Virus record (IMG/VR): IMGVR_UViG_3300001352_000027 | Coordinates: 1-39,692 of that record | From: a virus | Strand: one strand, 5' to 3' | DNA length: 39,692 nt | Shown: positions 18,119 to 29,200 of the stretch, one piece after another | Numbering within the stretch: the first letter of the stretch is position 1 | Layout: every line of letters begins with the position of its first letter | Notes under the pieces: model-generated | What the model saw: only the letters and a program-made list of their open reading frames with translations | The model's database searches: none | Told to the model about the DNA's origin: nothing | Translations under genes and position numbers: made by a program

Positions 18119-18790
18119 ATGGGTTATCTAAATAATGAAACTATAACCGTTCATGCGGTTCTTACCCGAAAGGGTAGAGAATTGCTTGCTTCGGAGAATG
18201 GTCTAAATATCACGAGTTTTGCACTTGCTGATGATGAAGTAGACTATACACTATACGATCCGAACCATCCAGAAGGATCGCAATACTATGACTCCGCACT
18301 TCGTAGTATACCTGTATTTGAACCACTTACTGATGAAACACAATGTTTAAAATATAAACTAGTAACACTTCCACCTGGAACAGAATACATCCCCACTATT
18401 AAACTCGGTCAACAAAACATTATCGTTGATAAGACATATAATGGAGTTATTAACATAACACCTACAACAGAACCTGTATATAATACTTCACTTGGATATA
18501 CTGCGGTTTTATCAAATAGAAATGTAGGAACACTCACGGGTACAGGACTTGATGTAGGTGCTTCACAAACCGCTTCTATATTTTTAGGAGACACTTCAAG
18601 TGAAATGGCAACTACTGAGGTAGGGTTTTCTTTTACATTTAAACCAAACAAAAGCATAACAACTGACCAACGAGCAACACTGACTATAATCGGAAATGAA
18701 AGTGGAGGTTCAACCTCAATCCCTGTCGTTGTAACGGTCGTTTCAGCAAGTGAAAATTCAGAACAAGATACACTTAATACATTCCTATGA
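18119..18790 (+). CDS. Virion structural protein (MGYLNNET family), unknown function
   Basis: 223 residues. The start MGYLNNETITVHAVLTRKG and the segment FALADDEVDYTLYDPNHPEG are a well-conserved opening that I associate with structural proteins of large marine tailed phages; I know no assigned function. The C-terminal half is Thr/Ser/Gly-rich beta structure (TGTGLDVGASQTASIFLGD, then RATLTIIGNES), like an Ig-type or BACON-like domain. It follows the late-promoter-like site, has no Shine-Dalgarno sequence, and its stop overlaps the next ATG (ATGA), so the two are probably translated together. Likely a tail or tail-fibre-associated component. Confidence 0.75.
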   Translation: MGYLNNETITVHAVLTRKGRELLASENGLNITSFALADDEVDYTLYDPNHPEGSQYYDSALRSIPVFEPLTDETQCLKYKLVTLPPGTEYIPTIKLGQQNIIVDKTYNGVINITPTTEPVYNTSLGYTAVLSNRNVGTLTGTGLDVGASQTASIFLGDTSSEMATTEVGFSFTFKPNKSITTDQRATLTIIGNESGGSTSIPVVVTVVSASENSEQDTLNTFL

Positions 18791-20205
18791 GCATATACAG
18801 AGAAATAGAACAAACTGATAAAGTTTTTGGTCGTGTAAGAAAAGTATCTTCTGGATTATTTTCAACGGGATTTGAGTGTATAGATTTTTATATAGATAAT
18901 TCTGAAGTTTCTAGTAACATAAGTGGTTGGGTAGAGTCAACACCTGATGAATCTACACCAAGTTCGTATGTAAGTCCAGACTTTGATGACTTTGGAAACG
19001 TTACGAACTACAATGCAGATGATGTAATATTCGAAGGAGAGTCCACGGGAACACTTGGTGAAAATAAAAAAAAATGGAACGATGTGTCATTTGGAGATTA
19101 TTATGTAAATGTATATAACGAACCAACATATATTGACGGAATCCCAAATGACAACTCTACTTCACAATTTTCTATATCATACGGAAATAAGCACGGATAT
19201 GGTTCACTAAACTCGGATTTATCCACATCCGTTACAAAAGCAGTTTACAATCAATACAAAAATATATTACTGGGACCGGGAGACTCTAGTTGGACATTTG
19301 CGTTGGATTCAAACACCAACTCATTTAAAGACAGAGATTCAATATATGTAATAAATTTTTCATCATCGCAGTTGAAAGAAAAGTTCGATCCTGGTAATCT
19401 TGAATTTAGATTAACCATAACACATGACGATATTACCGTAACCGAGACATTTAGAGATGATAGTAGATTCACAACAAATTCGGTTAGAAATCCATCAACT
19501 GGTAAAGTATATCAGATAGTTACGGGTTCTATTGTTGACGAAATGTCGGATGATAAACGATATGCATCCGGTTCAGGAGAAGGATCTGGTGAAGGATTTG
19601 GGTTTGTATATCCCGATTTAGGTATTCTTGTTTTAAATCCGTTTGCATTGTCGTGTCACTTTGGAAGTAAAATAGAAGAAGAGCTGATCAGCAGAGGTGA
19701 ATCAGAGCAAGCCTCTGAAAAAAATAACAAAGGAAGACAACTAAGTTGGTATGGAAAAAGTGATCCGACTGTAATTAACACAAGTGAAGAGCTTGGTTCT
19801 GCTGATTTACAATATGGAACAGAAAGAAATCATCAAAATTTTATGAAGTTATTCAATGCTATTAAATTAGGTGGGTCATTCAAAGCAAGAAGCACCGAGT
19901 TCGTACCATCCAAGCATTATTTTATACGAGTAAAAAATACAGACTTTAACTACAGTAATAATCCTTCATTTGTATACGGTGGTAAAGAGGCCACTCAGAT
20001 TCACGAAGAGGGTTCGGGTCCTAATCGTGACTATTGGATTGGCAGGTTGCGTCATGAAGATTTTATAGATGATCCAAAGTCTTACATTACTACTGTTGGT
20101 TTGTATAACGAAAACAACGAGTTGGTTGCAGTTGCAAAGTGCAGTGTTCCGATTTTAAAAAGTTTTGATACAGAAACATTGATAAAAGTAAAACTAGACT
20201 TCTAA
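18787..20205 (+). CDS. Virion structural protein with conserved C-terminal TTVGLY motif
   Basis: 472 residues, coupled to the previous gene by a 4-base ATGA overlap. Beta-rich throughout, with a Gly/Ser-rich turn (SGEGSGEGFGFVYPDLGIL) near the middle and a FIRVKNTDFNYSNNPSF stretch near the end. The last 45 residues read YITTVGLYNENNELVAVAK, then a Pro and a Leu-Ile-Lys-Val-Lys strand. The same ending pattern closes the 3129-aa protein, which suggests a common attachment or trimerisation tail. The FNYSNNPSF segment also parallels FNFSTNPTS near that protein's end. I infer a tail fibre or baseplate-peripheral role; no enzyme motif is visible. Confidence 0.75.
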   Translation: MSIYREIEQTDKVFGRVRKVSSGLFSTGFECIDFYIDNSEVSSNISGWVESTPDESTPSSYVSPDFDDFGNVTNYNADDVIFEGESTGTLGENKKKWNDVSFGDYYVNVYNEPTYIDGIPNDNSTSQFSISYGNKHGYGSLNSDLSTSVTKAVYNQYKNILLGPGDSSWTFALDSNTNSFKDRDSIYVINFSSSQLKEKFDPGNLEFRLTITHDDITVTETFRDDSRFTTNSVRNPSTGKVYQIVTGSIVDEMSDDKRYASGSGEGSGEGFGFVYPDLGILVLNPFALSCHFGSKIEEELISRGESEQASEKNNKGRQLSWYGKSDPTVINTSEELGSADLQYGTERNHQNFMKLFNAIKLGGSFKARSTEFVPSKHYFIRVKNTDFNYSNNPSFVYGGKEATQIHEEGSGPNRDYWIGRLRHEDFIDDPKSYITTVGLYNENNELVAVAKCSVPILKSFDTETLIKVKLDF

Positions 20206-20247
20206 AGAATACGTGTAAATATTTTAATACAAATATATTTATATATT

Positions 20248-23200
20248 GTGATAAAAGTATTAAAACTATCAAATAAGTCGGTTACACGATTTAATACTAA
20301 TAAAAAGTGGAATTATAGTACACTTGATTCTGGTAGCAATATAGTACTAGAGCAAGGTGAAGATATTCCGTTATTTTCGTCTGCAACAAATAAATTATCA
20401 ACAGAGCAGAATAACTCCGAGTTTAAGTTGAATATGCGGGTTGGTAAAAAGGTGACTGGAACCTTTTTCTCAAAAGACAGCAAGCACTTTAACTCAAAAA
20501 ACGAACCTTTGAATTACGATGGTTCATATCAAAGAGTTGTATATAACAGTGTAAAGCATTTGTTTTATAACGACTACGGAGTTGTTGGAGATGCAGAAAA
20601 TGATCAGCACTACAAAAATCCAATGAACATTTTTGGAAGTGAAACTGGAATTTATTCACCACAAAACTTTAATTCAAATACAATTGAAGTAGATAAAAGA
20701 AGTGAACGTAGGATACTGAAGAATGAAGTTACGGTTCTTGAGATTCCAGCTGGTGTGTTTGGTGAGAAGATAAAACCAGGTACATTAAAAATAACGGATC
20801 ATAGTTCTGAGTATGAATCAATAGAAATTATTGATGATGGAAACACCAACTTAGTTGTGGGGTCGGATACTTTTAATAGTATATCTGAACTAAACTTGAA
20901 TTCATTTTTTAGTTCAATATCCGAAACATCATCTACGGATGTTAAGGTAAATGTTGATTACACCGATTTGTCGTATGGATTTACGATTGACTCATACGGA
21001 GACTTTCTTCTAACCGGAGCTCCTATATTACCAACATCTCCTTCAGAAAACCAAGCCGGCCGTGCATCTTTACATAAATTCAACCCAACTTCTAAGCAAC
21101 ATGAATTAGTAAAAAACTTTTATTGTCCATTTACACAGAACGGAATCGCACAAGAAAACAGAAACGATAATTGTCAGTTTATAATAACAGAGTTAGATGA
21201 TGTTATATCAACTGAAGATTTTTTGGTAAATGATAATTTTGGAAAATCTGTTTCAATTAACGAAACTATATGTGCAATCGGTTCTCCTGTGTCACATATA
21301 AACGGAAGAAACAATGATCAACCAACTGGTCATGTTTTTATTTATGAAAAAAACAAAGGTGGAAAAGAAAATTGGGGAATCATAAATGTATTTGAGGGAA
21401 CACCTGACTCTGAGTTTGGAGAGTCCATCTCAATCGATAAAGATTTTATAGCAATTGGATCACCCAACTTTGACAATGGAACTGGATGTGTTTATTTATT
21501 CAAAAAAACAAAAAGAACAAAAGAACATCCTTGGATCAAGACATCGTCTGTGTACGATTCATATAAATGGGACGATGTATTATCTAAATACGAAGGAACT
21601 CCAAATCAAAACACAGAGAAATATTCTAAGTATCTGAAAGAGCGTGATAGAATCGTATCTCGAAGAATTTCAAAAACAATCAAAGAACTTAAAAAATTAA
21701 GAGAGGCAGGAACTATATCAGATATAGAATATATTCAAAGCATCCCAACAAAAGACGATTATAGTGAGGTGTTTCCATATAACTATTTATATACAGACAC
21801 CGATCAAGATTGTGATAATGAATCTATAAATTGGTATAACCAAAAAATATGGAGCAAGCATACTCATCCAGCGACCCGTTGCCAATTCTCTGAATCTGAA
21901 AAACACTACAAGAAATCCACCTGGCCAGGATACATGACAGATGAAAAAACTGACCTATATCTACCAAACCCTGACCACGAACAAAATAAAGATAACAAAT
22001 GGGCATATCGGTGGAAGCTTCAAAATATTGAGGGTGGTGCAGAGTTCATTCATTTGTTCGGTGACGAGAACGAATGCGACTCAGAAGAACTATCCATGTT
22101 TTCAGATACGAACTTGAATTCATTTGGAGATGGTAGTGGGTTTCCATTAACAGAATATTCAGAAACACCAAACGAGTCAATTGGTGATACTACATTTGAT
22201 TTAGTTGGAACTATAAAGTCACCTGATCTGAGCAGTAAACGGTTCGGTGAGAAGGTTGTCATTAAGGGCAACAAGTTATATGCGTCAACATACTCAACCA
22301 ACCTACCTCGGTGCTATATGTTCACAAAAACTACAAACCAACATGGATGTGAGGTATGGGAATTAAAAAATACAATATCTGAGACAGAACTCGTGGGACA
22401 TACATCTGAGTCATATATAGATGAAAATGCATTTAAGTCGGCAGAAATAAACCACTACGATACATATTTTGACATTAAGGTCTGCCCAAACATACAACCT
22501 GAGTCAACTTCTAGGTACGACAAGTGGATATACAGTTTTGATCAACCTATTCTAAATTCAGAATTTAAAATACAAGGTGGTGTAAGAGTTGATAGATGTG
22601 ACTCTATCTGTAAAGATTTTAACACATATGAATATTACTCACGATTTAATAAAATAAACCTAAACCAATCTGCACAAATACCTGCTAACTATGGAGAATC
22701 TATAAATCTACCAATGTTAGACACATCTGCAAAGTTTTTTAGTAAATCCGAGTTAGCAGATTCGTTTTACCATCCATCCGAAAACTCTACCGGAGTATCT
22801 TGGAAAAACGCAAGAGATAACGTTTCGTTTGCATATACAAATGTTGAACCTGGAACTTTTCCAAATTTCATGACGATATATTCAAATGATGCGAAACAAG
22901 ATGATGGAACATATGATCCACTTCACACACTGATAGAAATCGGCGCACAAGAAACTCTAAACAACAAGTATGTCAGACTAATAATAAACAGTGGCATGGG
23001 TGACACAGAACACTTTTATGAGTTTTTATATCGTGGGTCAATAGAGGGTACTCATTACACACTAAATGAACTCAAGCAATCATTAGACTTTGAATGTACC
23101 CTTCCACCGAACAGAGGGCATTATGAAATAATTTCCAATGAAAATTTCGTAGATTCACTTGGTAATAAATCAAACGCAAAGTTATTCTATAATAAAGAAA

Positions 23201-26200
23201 GTGATTCCGTGTACTCAGAACCGTGGACTTCCGATGATACATTAAGTATCGGATGGAAAAATTTTAGAGAAAATGTATCGTTTTCATATCCTGTGGTTGT
23301 CAAAGGAAAGCATACATCTATAATGAAAGTGTATTCAAATAATGCTAAAAACTTAGACGGTTCGTACAATCCTTTAAATATATTAGCAGAAATTCATGCA
23401 CAAGAGACACTTGAAGGTGAAAATGTAAGACTCACATTCAACACAGGATTCACCAATAATGTGGAGTATCATTATGACTTTATATATAGAGGATCAATAA
23501 CCGGTACTCAGTATACATTAAATGAACTTAAAACATCATTGGATTATAGTTGCACCTTACCACCAAACCAAGGTGAGTATATTGAAATTGCAGAAGACAG
23601 ATTCACAGACCCACTTGGTAGTAAACTACCTGCACAATTGTTTTCCAAAGGAGAAACTACACCTTCTTATATACAACCTTGGTGTGGTGAAGATGCGATT
23701 GGGTTATCGTGGAAAAATTTTAGAGAAAATGTATCTTTTTCATATCCCAATGTCAAACGAGGTAAACTTCCTTCGTTTATGGCAATTTATGCAAATGAAG
23801 CAAAACAGGAAGATGGATCATATGACCCACGATACATCTTAGCAGAAATAGGCGCACAAGAAACATTAAACAGAGAATTCGTGCGACTTACATTTAACAC
23901 CGGATTTGTCGGTGGTGATGAATATTATTATGAGTTTATGTATCGTGGGTCAATTGAAGGAACGCACTATACACTAAACGAACTAACAGATATTTATGAT
24001 TCTTATGCTGAGACAGACATAAACTCAGGAACAATTAGGTATATCAATGATTATGAAAATTTGAATATATTTAAAAAATGCAGACTTCCAAAATTTTATT
24101 CTAAATCAGAAAACCAACTTTCATATGTTGAACCATATTCATCGGATAAAAAACAAGCAATATCATGGAAGAACTTTAGAGAAAATGTTTCATTTTCATA
24201 TCCCAACATAGACTCTGGAACTGAACCAAGTTTCATGACAATATATTCAAATGATGCAAAACGACTAGACGGAACATATGATCCCATTTATACGTTGGCA
24301 GAAGTTGGTGCTTCAAATGCAATGAATGGTCAACTTGTAAAATTATTTATATATGCTGATAATTGTAAAAATGATAAAACTCAAGTTTATGAGTTTATAT
24401 ACAAAGGATCTGTGGGTGGTTCTCACTTTACACTTGATGAATTAAAAAATAAAATTGACTACGATTGTACCTTACCTCCCAACATGGGAATTCCTGTTTT
24501 GCTAACAACAATAGACTCAACCGCAAATGAAAACTCGTTGCTTTTTAGTAAATCTGAAGGAGGGTTGTCATATACAGAACCTTACTCATCTGATAACTCA
24601 ATGGGGTTGTCGTGGAAAAACTTCAGAGAAAATGTATCGTTTTCGTATCCTGATGTATCTAGAGGAGACTACCCTTCGTTTATGGCAATTTATGCAAATG
24701 AAGCAAAACATGAAGATGGATCATATGATCCAAGACACATCTTAGCAGAAATAGGCGCACAAGAAACATTAAACGGAGAAGTCGTGCGACTTACATTTAA
24801 CACCGGATTTGTCGGTGGTGATGAATATTATTATGAGTTTATGTATCGTGGGTCAATTGAAGGAACGCACTATACACTCAACGAGCTCAAGCAATCATTA
24901 GAGTTTGAGTGTACACTTCCTGCGAACCTTGGTGGTTATATCTCAATATCAGATCGTGAATTCAGTGATCCTCTTGATAACAAATTCAGAGCAAAGTTTT
25001 TCTCGAAGAATGAAGACGGAGTTTCATATACCGAACCTTGGATTGGTGAAAACATACTTGATATTTCATGGAAAAACTTCAGAGAAAATGTATCGTTTTC
25101 GTATCCAAGTGTGAAAAAAGGAAATGCACCATCTGTTATGACAATATATGGAAATGGAGCAGTTCAACCAGACGGATCATATAATCCATTATATATACTT
25201 GCAGAAATCGGGGCACAAGAAACTTTAAACGGAGAGTTGGTTAGACTAACATTCAATTCGGGTTTCGTGGGTGGTGACGAATATTACTATGATTTTGTAT
25301 ATCATGGTTCACTTGATGGTACTCACTATACAATCAACGAACTACGAGAATCAGTTGAGTTTGAGTGTATGTTACCACCAAACCAAGGAACATCAGTTTC
25401 CTTATCAGAGATAAAATTCGAAGACTATTTATTAAACTCTGCTGGTGCAAAGTTTTTCACAAAAAATAAGAATCAAAGTTCATATAAACACAATCCACAC
25501 ATGGATGAGATTTCAATTAGTTGGAAAAACTTCAGAGAAAATGTATCACTTTCCTACCCAAGTATAATTTCTGGATCAGAACCTAGTTTCATGACTATAT
25601 ATGCAAATGGTGCCAGAGATAAAAACGGTAACTATGATCCGATAAAAACCCTAGCAGAAATAGGAGCAGAGGATTCGTTAAATGAACACACGGTTAGGCT
25701 GACATTTAATTATGGGTCCGAAACTGACGATGAGTTTTATTATGAGTTTATCTACAACGGGTCATTGAACGGAACTCACTATACACTCAGTGAACTTATG
25801 GATCATGGTTTGCTAAAGAAAGTAGAATCATCATCACCTCTCCAAAAAAATAAATCTGATAAAAATAATAGATTTTATGTCGAAAAACTTAAAAGTGAAG
25901 TAGTAAATCAAGTTGAACCTCACGATGTTACTATAATTTCGAGTAGTACAGATACAGAAATTAAAAAAATAAAATCCTTTGGGAAACTACCTGCTAATTA
26001 CGGCCACAGAGACATAGTTGATATTCAACTTACAGATGATATACTGCAATCTTCTAATCAAATCACATTTTATAGTATGACTGAACTCGGTGATCCGTAT
26101 ACACAACACAGTGGTTTGGAAGATGAGATTTCACTTAATTGGGGAAACTTCAGAGAAGGTGTGAGTTTCTACTATCCAACCATTTCAAAAAAATCATTAG

Positions 26201-29200
26201 ATACAGATGAGTACCACATGAGTATATACATGAACCACATCACCGAGAGTGGTTATGATAAAAACAGACTTCTGGCAGAAGTAAAATCAAATAGTGCATT
26301 AAACGGAGAGATTGTTAGATTGGTTCTTAATGAAGATGAGAATACGGAAATTTTCTATGAATTTCTATTTGATGGTACACTAGAAGGAACTCATTACACA
26401 ATCACAGAGTTGAATGAGACAATTTCTCCAAATTTAAATAAACCTTTGATAGTCCACTCTCCTGAACTTGAAAATTGCAAAGTTAGAATAGATAAAAATC
26501 AACTTACACCTGGGTTGCACAAGTTGTATATATTACTATTAGATTCATCTGATCAACCAATTGGTGAAGAGTCAAAAATAGAGATGTACAACAATCCAAT
26601 TATTTATGATGTAGAGACTCGTAAAAACTTAGTTAAAAAATCATACACCTATTCAACAAATATAAAATCTAAATTTGGAAAGGGAATAGATGCTTCGGAT
26701 AATTTTTTGGTTATTGGAAATCCGGTAGATAGGAAGTACTACACAGATTATACAACATCATATACGGCCGGAAGTGCATATGTATTTAGGGTAAACGAAC
26801 AAAATTTAGACTTCGTTGAAAAAATTTACGGTGAAGATAACTTTGAAAACGAATTTAGTTCAGAATTCGGAAACGATATATCTGTACTCGGAAGTAACTT
26901 TCTAGTTGGGAGTCATTCAACAGAAATGACGAATATTAACATAAACGAAAGTGGTGGAATTAAAAAACTTGATATTGAAGACTTAGAATTCGGTGCAACA
27001 AAATATTTAGACGAGAACTATAATACAAACGAAGCACTGATAACTGATTACGAACTTGATTTAAATAGTGAGGTGGGAGATGCGATAGTAAAAGTAAAAA
27101 TAGATGATTTGAACATAAATAAATCACTACTCAGTGAAGCAACATTAAAAGCAAACTTTATTGATACGGGTTACGAAACTTTGAGAATTTCTGATGTGGA
27201 TGGTGAATTAACTGAATCTATAAACGGAGTGTATAGGTTAGTAAAATCCCCAATTAATGTTGTATCGGGTTGTGATATAGATTTAAATTCAATGAATCGT
27301 GTTTACATGAATAAACATAACTGGTCGGTGTTTTACGATAAGTTACGAAGTTGTTGGGTTCTTACTGATAAACCTAATATATCAGTTGAATATGAAATAC
27401 CATGTAGTTGGAGTAATACTCTTGAAATATTTGAACGAATTAATTTAATAAGTGAGTTTAATTTGTTGACCGAAGAGATGCTGACAAGTGCGTTTGCGTT
27501 GTATAATATAAGTGACCAAGATACGATAACTAAATGGAAAGCACGAACACAAACTAGAATTCCTAGCATACAAATTCGGTACGCGGATTTAATCAGAGAA
27601 CTTGAGTCAATTACTAAACTTGAATTAAACGGAGAACTTATCGAAGAGTTGTTTTATTTGTATAGTTCAAATTCAAGAAAACGAATCGGTGTAGACATAC
27701 TGAATAGGTGGAAAGAGTCTGATGGTAATTTAGGGATGTTACCTTTTATATATGAACTAGATTCAGTTAACCCCATTTTTTTAAATTTTAATTTATTGGT
27801 TAAAACTTTGGACATCTATAAATTAAAAGATTATGAAATACTAAAATCATGGTCAGTTAAACTTGGTTATGAACACCTTCTTGGTGATTTATTGAGAGAA
27901 ATTAGACCAAGTTACCATGATAAATTATCATTATATAATCTACGGGTATTAAGTAAAATTGCATTGGACTTTATAAATCAAAGAAAATATAACTCACTGC
28001 CCTCGGTTGAAAATCAGTGTTCCGATGACGAAAACTTTCATTTAACTGAAGAGGAACTTGTTAGTTATAGACAAAAATGGAAACCACGTGTAGATAGTGG
28101 GTTTTTGTTGAGTGATGTATTCAAAGATATAAATGAAAACATAAATATCAATTTTGCATTGTCAAGTGAGTCATCCGAAGATGAACTTCCAATGAATTTC
28201 AAATCAGGAGTTGGAACTCTTGGTGATAAAGTTGTTAATGTATATTCAAAAAATGATACAACAGGTCAAACTTCATCATTAACATGGGGCATATATCGTG
28301 ATGAAACAAAGATAGTAGGAAATCACATACACTTTTATATCAACTTACTTCCCGACACCGAACTTGATAGTACATTAGTCTTTGTGTACAATTCTGTAAA
28401 GTCCGCAATTAACGGGTATGTATATTATTACTCAATGGACAAAACTAACAATAAATGTAATAAACTAAAAAGAATGAAAACCAACAAGACATCATATTCA
28501 TGTAAAAAACAATATGGTCATTCCGTAAGTTTAAGTAAAAACTTCATTTCAGTTGGGTCTCCTGTGCTTGGCAATTTTAATATTGATGAAATTACTACAT
28601 TTGGTGGAAGGTCATTGGTATCGTTTGGGGAGTCTGATAAACTTTTTATAGAGTATGATATGATACACCCTACTTATATAAATCAACTTAGTAAAAAGGT
28701 TGTGGGTTCTATTATTGCATATGACCACTCGGCTATACGAGACAATAAACGTCATTATATAGGAAATATATTCTATAAGAATGGTATTATAGCACTTACC
28801 GATAGAAGTGGGTATTTCTCAGATGTACTAAGCAACAGTGGTGTGTCTGGATTTGAGTTAGAGTTTAAATCTATGCATACCTTATATGAAAACGAAATAT
28901 TGTGTAAAGTTGAACCACATGAATTTAATTTCAGCACAAATCCCACATCCGTAGCAACTGGAAGTGCCTCGTATGATATAAATCAAGATGGAAAATTTGA
29001 TATTATTGATGCATCCTACATATTTAAATACATAATGGGTGAAGTTGGTGATATAGAAATAACCGATGATGAGATAATAGAAAATGAAACATCAATCAAG
29101 TTGTCAGATAAAAATAAGTGGCCAAAGCAAGATATATTGATGACAGAATCAGAAGATGCTTTGTTGATGGATTTATTTTTTAGTTCTGATGTAATTGAAA

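Noticed and set aside
20236-20243. Minus-strand TATAAATA before the 3129-aa gene as a promoter
   Set aside because: No minus-strand gene is nearby, and the gap is so AT-rich that the octamer is likely by chance.
23522-23842. Alternate-frame open frames inside the module array (also at 24527 and 24905)
   Set aside because: They resemble each other only because the underlying repeat DNA is similar; the main frame is intact.
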